Assembly (NCBI GenBank): GCA_016169955.1
Contig: JABJUM010000080.1
Location: 1 to 64,000, forward strand
Direction of reading: 5' to 3'
DNA: 64,000 nt
Origin: Phytophthora vignae f. sp. vignae
Taxonomy: Eukaryota; Oomycota; Peronosporomycetes; Peronosporales; Peronosporaceae
The notes beneath the pieces were generated by a model. The model was not told the DNA's origin, ran no database searches, and saw only the letters and a list, made by a program, of their open reading frames with translations. The first letter of the stretch is position 1. The number at the start of each line of letters is the position of its first letter. Below, piece after piece: positions 53,519-64,000 of the stretch. The position numbers were made by a program, and so were the translations under genes.

Positions 53519-53900
53519 TCTTCCTTGAAGGTTTATCGCGTTTGGTCCTTGGGTTCTCGAAGCAAAAGTGAAAGTGAAAAGGAGCAGCTCATTCTCCAGA
53601 CGACGTCTCCCGGAACTTCTCGGTCGCGCTCGGACCGATCTGAGTCGCGTTGCGGTGTATCTTCACGTGACACAGACCGACTTATTGCCACCACCGAAAG
53701 TGTATTGCGTGCTGCTAGCAAAATCTGATGGCAGCTACTACTTCAACTCCCGACTAACGTCATTACCTGGAAATATACTGTCGAAATCGGACAATCGCGC
53801 GACAAGGACTATTGTACAGAGGCGAGCGTCTAACTTATTGACACTCGCCTGACTTCCGCTTGAAGGTACGAGTGCCATCTGAGCCCGGATTGGGGTAGAA
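53519..53900. other. Intergenic upstream of GH3 gene, no gene
   Basis: No gene is seen. A GAGGCGAGCGTCTAAC word near 53820 partly recurs inverted within 30 bp (ACACTCGCCT). Confidence 0.35.
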
Positions 53901-54540
53901 CTTCCTCTGGCCGAAAATAAACGCAGGTTTCAGAATACGTCCTGGTGATTGGGCAAAAATAGGTATTTTGCTCTTCGCTATTGGCTAATAAAGCATTAGC
54001 GGCAGACACCAGCACATGTCGCTCCGTCCGCGGGGCTTGCTGCGCAGTCCTGTGCGGTTGAGGCGCGCCCAACGGCAGTCCCCAGTGTCCCCGCTCTCCC
54101 ATGCCTCAATACAAAGTCCCTTGACCATCGTGGCTTTCAAAAACAACCATTTTCGGGCCACGGTGGCTGAAAAACGGTGCTATTTCATCGCCGCTGGCAC
54201 GTACCTTCCGCGAGGCAAAACGCAACTGTAACTGGTCGCTAGGAACTCTAATATGGTGTCACGGCGGTCTTTAACAATAGACTTGAGATTGGTTGTGCTT
54301 GGCGGGTAATCGGTGCTGTAGTAGACTCGTGGTGGAATTCGGTCAAATGAGCCCTCGGAGTGGCTTCGCGTTTGTGACCATAGCTCATTCTCCACATCGA
54401 ATCTGTCCGTAAACGCTATATCAGCCAATAGCAGAGATCGCGATGCGTATTTTGGTCCAATTAGCATGCAAAATGGCCTTGTTTTCGTAGAGCAATGGAC
54501 AAATGATCTGAAACCTGCGTTTATTTTCGGCCAGAGGAAG
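53901..54540. mobile_element. MITE with 33-bp perfect terminal inverted repeats
   Basis: The sequence starting CTTCCTCTGGCCGAAAATAA at 53901-53933 is an exact inverted copy of 54508-54540. Weaker symmetry continues inward (CTATTGGCTAATAAAGC near 53980 against the complement near 54430). The element is 640 bp long and has no coding capacity beyond chance frames, so it would need a transposase in trans. It abuts the 3' end of the membrane-LRR pseudogene. No convincing target duplication was seen. Confidence 0.75.
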
Positions 54541-56275
54541 TAATATATACATAAATAGTGGATATTTGATACCCCTGCCACGTACTATGTCTTTTACGCG
54601 TAGAGTGCGTCGAACAAGTCGACCCGCACGCTGGGAGCACACGACTCGGTACGCAAGTGTCGGATCGGCCATCGGCGTGGCGCAGAACGGAGTGTCGTGG
54701 GCCCAGACGACTTTCGTATTGGTATTCACCCAAGTTGGCATGCTCGTGAGCGACGTGCTCTGCACATTCAATGACATAATAAACGCCGTCGGCTCCATCA
54801 GTGTCGTTGCTGCTAGTTGCAGATTTGGCAGGACCATCCCAGGAGGCATCATGGCCAACGTCGGGATTGTCTCAATCTGATTCCCCACAAGGGACAGCGT
54901 GTACACGGGCGAGAAGAACGTTTGGTACGGAATCTCTGTCAGATCGCTGTGATCGAAGTCTATCGCTGCCAGCGGGTGCCACCGCTGTTATAAATCATTG
55001 GGCAAAGTCTTGAGGTTTGTGTGTGAGAACTGCACGCCCATGAGCGACGCCGGCAGAGGTTGCAACATACCGTCAGGCACTCGGCCCATCCACGACCTTG
55101 CCACGTGCAGCGCTAGTAAACGCGTGTGAGATGGAGCTGCTGGCATTCCAATTCAAGATGCTCGTGTTGTAAATCTGCAGTATCACCAAGTTATCGAGAC
55201 GTTGAAAATCCGAGGGCATCTCAAGTCCAGGACAGTGAGCGATCGTGAGTGTGGCGAGGACCTCAGGGTCCCAACTTGTCGAAAGACGTCTGATCTGGCG
55301 TTGCCGTGTTATGAGCGTGACAATCGTACACCAAACTTGCGCACGGCTCCTTGCCGTTGGAGATCCAGGGCCTCGTCACTGCGCGACAGCCGAGCACTTT
55401 GCTGTTTGCTGCTCGTTGAGCTGCTGGCGAGTGCAGCAGGAGGACGATGACCCCCCACAGAGCAAACACGGTGACTGTAACCCCATGCTTCCATCTCTGG
55501 AGTACTTGTAAGCCTTTAGGTTGACTTGGACTCTGAGAGTTGGTTGCTGGCTCCTGAGGGCCGGCAGGCTTGACAAAGCTGGCTCGTGTCTTGACCTCCA
55601 TAGACTGTATGCTCGGTCCTCTGTCACCTGGAATCACCTTGACGTCCGCACGCCCCAGCAGCGCGCTCGTACTGGTCAACGATAGCAGTATACTGAGCTG
55701 CGGGATGAGCTTCGTGGTGAAGTCGAACATATTACGTTAACGGGGTCGAACATGAAGTTGGGGTTGGTTAAGGTTTGTGTCTCGACGTTGAACGCTTCAA
55801 CGTACGGGAGGAAGATGACCAGCGGCACGACAGTCACCATGCCGAAGCTGATGATCGCGTCGTACATTAAGGTGACGACTCGTCCAAGGGCTGGCGACTT
55901 TCGCAGGAAAACCTGAATGCCCGCTGTCGTCCAGCAGCTTGCAACCAGCAGCGCGACCATGATCATGTTGAGCTCCGATCGGGGCAATAGGTTGCTGGCT
56001 CGGTGCGACTGGTACGTCTGCGCGCTCACTGCCAGGAGCTCTTGGAGCGCGATAGAAACTTCATTCCTGGATAGAATACACCTGTGTTGCAGCGGGTCCC
56101 TGCTACCTTTGTCAAGCTTCGATGGATTCCGCGCCATGTTCCTGCCATAAACTAACGCACCAGGGCAGGTAAGACGGCGGGGGTCGCAAGATCCGTTATG
56201 GGAAGCTCCGATTCCAGCGTAGAGTAGGAGAGTGAGGAGTTGGGCTTTTGCCGTGAAGGGCTCGAGAGAGCTCAC
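54541..56275 (-). pseudogene. Broken membrane-LRR protein gene (tandem copy 1)
   Basis: Segments homologous to the neighbour at 56589-58723 lie in order but in different frames. The SAQTYQSHRASNLLPRSELN part and two membrane segments run to about 55735. After a deletion of about 45-50 bp the MFDFTTKLIPQLSILLSL part resumes in another frame (55730-55263) and stops. The middle LRR part (about 54910-55260) has no single open frame. A last piece (YTLSLVGNQIETIPTLAMMPPGM ... CATPMADPTLAYRVVC) runs 54906-54600. The N-terminal membrane domain of the intact copy is missing. The 3' end runs into a MITE at 54540. The upstream limit is uncertain. Confidence 0.75.
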
Positions 56276-56588
56276 CCTGAAGGCAAGACGGACGACGAAG
56301 AGCTAAACAGCAACTGTGGTAGCATAATGACCACGTTTGCTGTTCTTCGTGGCTGTGTTCCCGACCTACTAAACGCGATTGTGTTCATTAGAATCTTTTC
56401 ACTTGCAGTGTTGTTGTCGATAAAACAAAAATAAACTGGAGTAGAAAAAAATGTACTACACTGTACCGTACAAAATGTGTACCGTACAAAATGAGGAATT
56501 ATGAAGCCGTGCGCACACCATTTTGGTATGTACACGATGTATTGAATGAGCTTAGTTACTAGGAGAAAGTATGGCAATTCGTGTGAAA

Positions 56589-58723
56589 TTATACCCTCGA
56601 CCGGACCCAGTAGCTAGGCCTCATACGCGTAGAGAGAGTCAAACAGGTACATCGGAAAGTAGTTTTCTTGTCCTGGTGGGGGGGGGGGGGGAAGCACATG
56701 ACTTGGTACGCAAGAGTCGGGTCGGCCATCGGTGCAGCGCAGAATGGAGTTTCAGAGGCCCAGACGACTTTCGTGTTGGTCTTGATCCACGCTGGCATGG
56801 CTGTGAGCGATGTATTCTCCACGCTCATTGAAAAGATGAACGGCGTTGGGTCCATCAGCGCTGCGGGCAGCTCTTTAAGCGGGTTGTGCGCTAGCCGCAG
56901 CTGCGGTATGATCATTCCAGGAGGCATCATGGCTAAAGTCGGAATCGATTCAATCTGGTTCCCCGCCAGCGCCAGAGTGTAGACCGGCGAGAAGAACATT
57001 TGGAACGGGATCTGTGTCAACTCGGAGAACTCGAAGCCGATCACAGCCATGGCGTGCCATCGCATGTACAGGTCATCCGGAATCGTCTTGAGGTTCGTGT
57101 GTGAGAATTGTACGGCCATGAGTGACGCCGGCAAAGGTTGCAAAATCCCCTGAGGCACCTCTTTCATGTGCGTCCTCCCCACGAGCACCGCTAGGAGCCG
57201 TGTGTGAGCTGTAGCGGATACCGAGCTGCTGACGTCCCAATCCACAATGGTCGAGTTGTAGATGTGCAGAGACACCAAATTCTTGAGACGTTGGAAATCC
57301 GAGGGCATCTCGAGCCCCGGGCAGTGGGCGATCGAAAGCGTGGCGAGAACATCGTGGTCCAGCTTGTCAAAAGACGTTTGATCCAGTGACGTGGTGTTAT
57401 GATTGTGGCAGTCGTACACTAAACTCGCGCACGACTCCTTGCCGTTGGAAAACCAGGGTCTCGTCATCGCGCGACAGCCGAGTACCTCGGAGCCCCGTGC
57501 CCGGTAAGCTGCTGCGACATGCAGCAGGAGGACGATCAACCCCCACAGGACGAACACTGCGACTGTGATGGCATGCTTCCACTTCAAGAGGACTTGCAAG
57601 CCCGCCCATTGACTCGGGCTCTGCGGGTTCGCGGTGGGGTTTTGTGTGTAAGGAGCTTTGAGGAAGCTCAATCTGCTCGCTCTGGGCTTGACAGCAACTG
57701 ACTGGATGCTCGGAGTCTCCCCGCCGGGGATCACCTTGACGTCACCACGTCCCAATAACTCGCTCACCGTAACCAGTGACAGCATGATACTGAGCTGAGG
57801 GATGAGCTTTGTGGCGAAGTCGAACAGACTTGCGGCAAAGATCAATCGGTTCTCCAGCACCAAACTGACGAGCGTAACGGGAGTGTACATGAAGTCGGGG
57901 TCCTTGACAGTGTTGTACTCAAAGTTGAACGCCCGAATGTACGGGACAAAGATGATCAGCGGCACCACAATCAGCATTCCGAAGCTGATGATCGCGTCGT
58001 AGGTCAGAGTGCACACGCGCTGCATTGCAGGGGACTTCCTCACAAAAGCGATGATGCCCGCCGTCGTCCAGCAGTTGGTGATCAACAGTCCGACCATGAG
58101 CCCGTTGAGCTCCGCTCGCGGCAGCAGGCTACTGGCTCGGTACGCCTGGTACGTCTGCGAGCTGGCCTCGAGGACCTCTCGGAACGCTGAGACTAGGAAG
58201 AAGTGCTCGCTCTCGACGCCGAAGAAGCCCTGGCGAGAGAAGACGCTGTTCCAAATGACAGCGCGTGCAGCTTCCCGCGTTGACCGGTAGTCGGCTCCGA
58301 ACCCTTGGTGACGTCCTTGTCCGACCGACCCCACCGACCTGTCATCATCCGCCTCGACACCAGCGTCCGGATCACGCTCGTCTCGGAGCGAAACGTGAAG
58401 TGACGAGCTCTGACGGACATCAGGACGAGGGTCAGCACCCGAACGCCGTGCATCGCCCCCACTGTACCAAACACGAAGCCGTAGAACTTGTAGTTCTCGA
58501 TGCCCTTGAGCGACCAGATCGAGGCGTAGAACGGCAGCGTGTCCGTGGTAAGGTACCAGTACGTCATGGCCACACAGATGAGGAACGAGCCGCATGCTGT
58601 GTGGAAGACGACGATGAAGAGCCAGGCCGCGGTGTACAGCAGGGGTGATAGTTCCAGCGACAGGGGCGCCGCACGCCGAGGAGGGGCGACGCTCTTCGGC
58701 TGGAGATCAGACGTTGAGCTCAT
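56589..58723 (-). CDS. Multi-pass membrane protein with LRR-like C-terminus (tandem copy 2), frameshifted
   Basis: The start at 58723 (MSSTSDLQPKS) leads into two membrane segments (AAWLFIVVFHTACGSFLI; GFVFGTVGAMHGVRVLTLVL). The conserved continuation (AVIWNSVFSRQGFFGVESEHF ... SSQTYQAYRASSLLPRAELN) is in another frame, with the switch near 58275-58290. A one-base loss there is the simplest reading. Four or five more membrane segments follow, then an LRR-like tail (SPVYTLALAGNQIESIPTLAMM, LRLAHNPLKELPAAL). The end of the frame passes through a G14 run (56678-56691), so the last ~30 residues are unreliable. Similar membrane-LRR families are expanded in oomycetes; the function is unknown to me. 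The gene may be a fresh pseudogene or carry sequence errors. Confidence 0.65.
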
Positions 58724-59574
58724 CTATCGGGGTGAGATGCAATCACGCACGAGGAGAGTCGGGATGACGGCAAGTTGCGAATTGGACGTCCGGTGGACTG
58801 TGGCCTCCTTTTGGACCGTCCTGGTCGCGCTCAAAATAAAACTGCCGAGGACGATGGCGGGTTGTTCAGGGCTCCGACGGCCTTATTTCTAGCCGTAAAA
58901 TGGGAGCAGGCTCAAGCTCGTGCTCTTGTCCATCAAGGGCAAGATTCACACATTTGGGCCCCAGGCTCGAGCTATCAATATCCGATATACATACAGGTGG
59001 GTGTACCTATTCATTCGTTCGACGTATTCCGAACGGTTTGGCGTTTTCTTAGTTCCAGGTAGCACATTTTGTTGGTTATTAATACAATTTTTGGGTTTAG
59101 GCAATCAGAACCCAGGCAATTTCCTATGCCTAGACCCCCCCCTCACGCAACTTAAAGACGCTAGGTGTTATGTTGCAGGATGTCAATGCTTCAAACTTTT
59201 CTAAGGCCCCCTAACACAGTTCTTCGAACTGCGAATTCATATTGGGGGTACCCCGACCGGTTGTCCGGGGGTTCGCAGTTCTCAGGAGCAGCAAGATTCC
59301 TGCATGGACTTCCGACAACAAGGACACAACCGCCAAAATTATACCGTACGCATTTTGAGCTCATCTGCATCATACTTTCAAACAAATACGGTATTGTGTT
59401 TGCTTGACACGCAACCAGGGCTCCACCGGAAAGACTAGGATAACAGCATTTTTTTTTAAAAAAATAGCATTATTTATTAAATCTGTGTTAGGAATCTCTT
59501 TTACTACATACCGGTAAGCATCTGCTGCGCCTGCCTCGCAGCCGCAGCATCTGCCCTGATATCATACTTCAAAA
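58724..59574. other. Intergenic, repeat-like, no gene
   Basis: No gene is supported. CAGTTCTTCGAACTGCGAATT at 59217 recurs with one mismatch at 60240, and its GAACTGCGAA part is inverted at 59272-59281. An A/T block lies at 59448-59475. Confidence 0.4.
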
Positions 59575-59997
59575 GAGACCGCGTCAAACGAAAAGGTGCT
59601 TACGAACCTAAGCACGAATCGCGATTTAACCGCATCAATCGAAAGAGGCGTGTCTTGTGCTCCTTTTAAGCTATCGAACAGTCCAAAGTATTGAGAACTT
59701 GTGGAGTAACATAGGTCTGAAAAAATTATCTCCATTTTCGGACACCCGAAATCCCTGATGGTATTGGGGCGTGTGACCTCAATATTTTTTCGATTTCGAC
59801 TTATTGTATATGATCGGAAAGCTCATGATAAAAGCAATCGAATGAGAGTGTTTTACGTATTTTACGAGTAGTTTTCACTTTCAAAATTTTGATGTCCGGC
59901 TTTGTCCGAAATTTGATTGGTCAACTTCAAACGCGATTATCTCGAAAACTCCAAATGGTGGCTTAGGCCCTAGCGTCTTTTTGTTTGACGCGGTCTC
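59575..59997. mobile_element. Short MITE-like element with ~25-bp terminal inverted repeats
   Basis: GAGACCGCGTCAAACGAAAA at 59575 is inverted at 59973-59997 (complement GAGACCGCGTCAAACAAAAA), with about three mismatches in 25 bp. The symmetry may extend outward to TATCAT words on both sides. The 423-bp AT-rich interior has no coding potential. Confidence 0.6.
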
Positions 59998-60026
59998 AAA
60001 TGATACACCCTCCTGCAAATTCGGGC

Positions 60027-60215
60027 GAATGTCGCTCGATGAGACATTGGTCGCTTGAGCCTGCGCCGCCGAGGCGGTGATTGTCGCGAGAATGTCGCTC
60101 GATGATACACAGGGTCAGAGTTGGCCTGTGGTGGATGTCGCGAGAATGTCGCTTGATGAGATACTGGCCTGCACCGCCGAGGCGGTGGGATGTCGCGAGA
60201 ATGTCACTCGATGAC
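60027..60215. repeat. Four diverged tandem copies of a ~55-bp unit
   Basis: Units start GAATGTCGCTCGATGA at 60027, 60090, 60144 and 60199 (spacing 63, 54, 55). A CACCGCCGAGGCGGTG palindrome or a variant lies between some copies. A minus-strand frame through it reads a degenerate IERHSRD repeat but is unlikely to be a gene. Confidence 0.7.
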
Positions 60216-60892
60216 AAACTCGCCTGGGCCGCCTAACGACAGTTCTTTGAACTGCGAATTCATACTGAATTCAAGCTTGGGAGCTGCCGTTCAAAGAACC
60301 CAGTCTCTGGATTGCACGGTTACGAGACGAATGTGGGAAGATGCCGACCAGCTTAACGAGGGACCGTGCCCACGCTGGAGACGCGCTTCGAGGACGTGAA
60401 GCGGCATCGTTGCGGAGTTTGGACACGGAGTCTCACAGCGATAGCCCGGGCGGCTCACTCTTAAAGTTCTGCAAAATGGGTGAAGGACCCGGACACCGAT
60501 AATGGAATTCATGCCAAAGACCAATTGAGTGACGATGAACAAAACACTGAAGTGATTGAGCTGCTGGACGATGCATTACGAAAAGAAAACATGAGCTGGA
60601 GTAGCGTTCCACCTGATGATAAACATCGAACAGCAATCGGGCGACGCTAACAGCTTGCGAGTAGCACGGCTGTGTTCATGATGCACCGCGAGGACTCGAA
60701 CACGCTAAGAACCTACATGCCTCCGTTGTGGAAATAATGCTGCTGAGTACTTCAACCACCACCTGCGTGAGGCCCGACCTGGTTGAATTGCTCGATCGGC
60801 TTGATTTCGGTGTAAAACGAGCTACAGCCTGTGGTAGCGCAGCGGTCCACCGCTGACGGCTAATAGTGCACGTACGTATCAGTGCAAGTCGC

Positions 60893-60917
60893 ACTCTAGC
60901 CTAGTTTAGGCTAGAGT
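60893..60917. repeat. 11-bp inverted repeat
   Basis: ACTCTAGCCTA and TAGGCTAGAGT are exact reverse complements separated by GTT. No flanking gene explains it as a terminator. Confidence 0.55.
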
Positions 60918-61289
60918 CTACAGGAGGCTGGCACAACAGGTTTTGGGGCCCAGCCGACGTGCTGAATGGGTATGGGTCGCGAACTTTGAGGCAAAGTACA
61001 AGGAAACTTCAAGGATACGCAAACGGCGCGAGGAGGACGTTTAACTTCAACGCTAAGCAGCAAGCAGTCCGGGCTTACGCCGACCTGTTGTTCATGCTAC
61101 TGAATCCCATCGGCAAGCGCGTGGGCCCGCCGCTGGTGCTGTGCAAGGACGACAACATCGGCGTGAACGCCGTGGCGGGCGAGGTGAGCAAGGATGAGCA
61201 GAGCTGCAGAAGGCTGCGATATGGCGCAGTGGTTATGGGTGGCCGTGTATCGCCGCGTGGAGGTCTTCACAGACGCAGGACGCTTGCGA

Positions 61290-61550
61290 GACACAGCGTG
61301 CAGGGCATCGGCTTCACGCGCACAGAACACATGTGCTTCAGTTTCACGCAGAGTATCGCCGCCATGGAGCTGAGCTCGTCGGCGTGGCAGGAGGCTCAAG
61401 ACGGGCTGTACATGCTCCAGCAGAGCGACTTCGACGGCGTCTTCTGCGCCGTTGGACGGCCTTCCCGTGCCCATCCGTGTGTTGGGCCCGCTGATGGCGA
61501 GCTCCTGCCGCGCGAAGAACGAGCAAGTGCGAGACGTTGTCCAAGGAGAT
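61290..61550 (+). pseudogene. Fragment of pyruvate phosphate dikinase (PEP-utilising enzyme)
   Basis: The segment reads GIGFTRTEHMCF, resembling the conserved GIGLCRTEHMFF of pyruvate phosphate dikinase. It continues through LYMLQQSDFDGVFCAV, where the enzyme has an MQRxDFxGIFxAM-like stretch, and then DGLPVPIRVLGPL in another frame, corresponding to GLPVTIRLLDPPL. Only about 85 residues remain, with a frameshift near 61448. The upstream open sequence (60959-61280) does not match the enzyme. It is a dead fragment, perhaps captured by a transposon. Confidence 0.65.
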
Positions 61551-61797
61551 GAAGGTGAGAAGTGGTGAAGCCGTCTTTGAATAAAGGAATGTGTCATCCT
61601 ATAGAGAAACCTCTACGTGGTACTTGCAAGGATAAATGACACGAATAATATATTTTCGCTGCACCTAGTGTTTAGTTATTTGAGAACGAACGGACAGTGT
61701 CGTCACTTAGATCACGGTGACGGGTTTCCTCGGCAATTGCTTCTGCTGGTGGTTTGACCCATTCGGCTAGTTTTTCTGGAAACGAGTCATTAGAGAC

Positions 61798-62565
61798 CTT
61801 TCGAAGCCAGTGTTGTTTGTGGTTTGCGGGATACGCGTATCCCACAAACCACAAACAACAAAGCCCCGCGATTTAATTTCGAAACTCCGAGTATGTTGGT
61901 GTGGGATACGAACTACTCGCTACATTTATATCACAGCTCAAAAATCAGTCTCCCCATCTAAGATCGCGGGGCATCAAACGGAGGCAAATGGAGGCAAATG
62001 CTACTGCTCCCGCTCGGCGACCTAGATGACGTCGAAGACGCCCTCCTCGACGAAGACGCCCCACAGCACGTGGGGAGCCCTCTCATCCCCGATGTCCTGC
62101 ACGACTTCGCGACGCACCGAGACGCTGCCGCGCGCTAGGACTTGAGTTTGAGCTGTGATGCCTGACTGACCTTCGCGGTCTGGATCATCTTGAACGACAG
62201 CCGTAGCGCCTCCGTTCTCGGATCCGCCCTCGCCACAGCTGCGGCTTGATGTAAGGCTACTTGAATAGGCTGTGGCATCGGCACGTAGATCCTCCACTGC
62301 GAAAGGTATAGCTGTCTGCACACGTAACGTGCACGCCTCGCATCGGCGAGGTGTTCACCAAGCGTCGCCGCATGATAAACTCGAACAACCTATAGCTAGA
62401 CTACCAGTGGTGATATTAAAGATAGGAGTTCAGCGACCTCAAAGAGGATCCCACAACCAACAAAGATGTTGGATAGAGTGGCGTCTAAGTCGATTTATCC
62501 CGCGTCGCCTGGATTTTTTTTGTGTCCCTATCCCCACAAACCACAAACAACACTGGCTTCGAAAG
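61798..62565. repeat. 29-bp inverted repeats flanking ~710 bp, with an adjoining 25-bp palindrome
   Basis: CTTTCGAAGCCAGTGTTGTT... at 61798-61826 is exactly inverted at 62537-62565. Overlapping the left arm, 61811-61835 and 61836-61860 form a nearly perfect palindrome (one mismatch, no spacer). ACAAACCACAAACAACA thus occurs three times. The interior has no intact gene. The pattern suggests a composite of short mobile-element ends. Confidence 0.65.
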
Positions 62566-63109
62566 TTAGGAATGCCTCTCTCGATACAACGCGGGAAACG
62601 AGGAGGTAAGGCTGCTGCGGTTAGTTTATAACCGCCACAGTTGACCTCCACTTGTCCCGTACCGGGGTATACCGACCCCATGCCAGGCTCTCGCGCGTCG
62701 GCTGGAGTGGCGAGATGGCTACACCCTTCGGAGGGTACCAGTTGTGAGGTACCCGAGCGGCTACTTGGAATGATGACGCGGTGCACGTGAGAGTCGGGAC
62801 TCCTGGAGGTCCAGGAACGTCTCCATCCCCCCCCCCCTCGAGGACGGGTGTCGTGTGTGTGAAGCTACGGAAAATGGTGTGAAGGCGGAGGGGTTGGCGT
62901 GCCTACAGACGAAGGGTACGCTTGCAACTCTGCGAAGCGCAAGGAGAGGTCCTGCTTGACCTTAGGTTCGAGGGCGGCTTTGCCGACCCCCGACTTGTAG
63001 ATTCAGTCGTAAATCTTCCCTGTCGTGTAAACAACAAACAGACAAAGAAAGCTTTTGTATCAATTACAAGGTTATCTTTCATTAAGCTTCTACTAGCCTG
63101 ATCTTCCAG
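62566..63109. other. Degenerate intergenic DNA
   Basis: No gene is supported. A C run lies at about 62830. Confidence 0.35.
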
Positions 63110-63301
63110 TCACCTTCGACCCCGCGTAGGCCCTCTTACCAATAGTCCCAGCGTACTCGACCCCTGACGGTGGAGGTATACGACACACTCAACAACAACC
63201 ATCGCCTGCAGCGTTTCCCCTTGCACTTTGTAGACAGTTGATCCGACCGCGCACACAAAAGGAAATTGTTCTTGGCTTCTAACACTGTAGGTTATTACCA
63301 A
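63110..63301 (-). pseudogene. Possible helicase fragment (PIF1/Helitron-type motif)
   Basis: A 63-codon frame contains FVCAVGSTVYKVQGETLQAM. It recalls the late helicase motif (AxxxTVHKxQGxTL) of PIF1-like and Helitron helicases. The match is short, nothing else of a helicase is nearby, and the call is tentative. Confidence 0.3.
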
Positions 63302-64000
63302 CGAGCACTGCGAATCTCCGGGCCTCCTGGCCCGGGTCCCCTAATGAATAGTTATCGGTCCTATGCGTGCAACAACGCTTCTATTGTACTGGCCAAAATA
63401 CTTCGGACCAAGATTTGTAACACTGGTATTTCTATCAAGCATACAGAGATATGGGGGTTCAACGTGGTTCATTTGGTGTAGCCCAAAGCCATTAAAGGGT
63501 TCTTGCTTGGTGAGCAAGATGCCGTATGGCAACCCCAAACGGGAAGGTGGGCGGGTAAAATTTACGGCTCGTGGGGGCCGAAGGTAGACTGGCCTTGTCT
63601 TGTGCAGCATGCTCCGTACTTGGCCTGAGGGGGGAACTCCAAATGAACCACAAATCTTGACGTCGCTTGGCTGGTACAGTGTACCAGTATCCTGTTTGTC
63701 GATCTTCCTTCTGCTAGAAAACACTTTTTTTTCCTTCCTTCTTCTTCTTCACTCCATCCGCTTTGCTCCATACGTTACGCTCACGGCGTCTGGAAAATAA
63801 CCGTTTTTTGCCCGTAACTCCGTCAATACGTTTTCAATGATAGTGTTTCGACCCGCAAAATAATCTTACGCAGCTCTTCTTCCTGCTAAGTATCACAGCT
63901 ACACCTGCAAGCATTTTAGGTGGAGTACAGGGACCAAGATATGTTGGGTAGCAAACCCATCATGGGCCGCACCACTACCAAAACGGTACCAACAGGGGTG
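63302..64000. other. Right end of window, no supported gene
   Basis: A 127-codon minus-strand frame (63341-63724) has no recognisable motif and is not called. T-rich runs occur near 63725-63750. Confidence 0.35.

Noticed and set aside
58193..58338. A 146-bp intron that would also restore the frame of the membrane-LRR gene
   Set aside because: It would remove the conserved GFFGVESEHFFL segment, so a one-base frameshift explains the data better.
60027..60215. CRISPR-like or minisatellite gene
   Set aside because: Only four diverged copies with unequal spacing in a eukaryotic genome; no CRISPR context, and the frame through it is a repeat artefact.

Overview
The window looks like nuclear DNA of an oomycete, most likely Phytophthora or a close relative. 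The evidence is short introns of about 70-90 bp with GTRNGT donors, CCATTYYNCAWTTT-like initiator sites just upstream of several start codons, a very compact gene-dense half, and families typical of this group: bZIP proteins with a conserved C-terminal domain, small Cys-rich secreted proteins, secreted histidine phosphatases, and multi-pass membrane proteins with LRR-like tails. No bacterial, organellar or rRNA/tRNA features were seen.

Layout. 0-1 kb: a small secreted Cys-rich protein with one intron. 1.9-19.3 kb: a cluster of four related bZIP genes. One is a decayed pseudogene, two form an intact divergent pair, and the fourth is broken by a frameshift and by a 9.6-kb Ty3/Gypsy-type LTR retrotransposon inserted at codon 12. 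A complete hAT-like transposase lies inside the cluster. 19.3-21.7 kb: gene-poor DNA with an inverted-repeat element. 21.7-33.8 kb: a phosphatase region with two tandem secreted alkaline phosphatases (sharing a 400-bp identical tract), three histidine-phosphatase paralogues (two with signal peptides) and three small PH-like genes. Two of the PH-like genes sit directly upstream of a histidine phosphatase in mirror-image PH-then-phosphatase modules.

33.8-53.5 kb is the housekeeping core: an MTFP1-like mitochondrial protein, a giant Trp-repeat (Sfi1/centrin-binding-like) protein, a CDK with a PSTALRE helix and five introns, a CCT-like motif protein, a DCN1-type cullin neddylation factor, a DDHD-PH-PH-PX phospholipase-like protein, and a secreted GH3 beta-glucosidase. 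Intergenic gaps between convergent genes are as small as 66-152 bp.

53.5-64 kb is degenerate: a MITE with 33-bp perfect terminal inverted repeats, a tandem pair of membrane-LRR genes (one a pseudogene, one with a frameshift and a G14 run), a second MITE-like inverted repeat, a short tandem repeat, a pyruvate phosphate dikinase fragment, palindromic repeats and a possible helicase remnant. No intact gene is supported after 58.7 kb. Exon boundaries come from frame continuity, splice consensus and paralogue comparison, not from transcripts.
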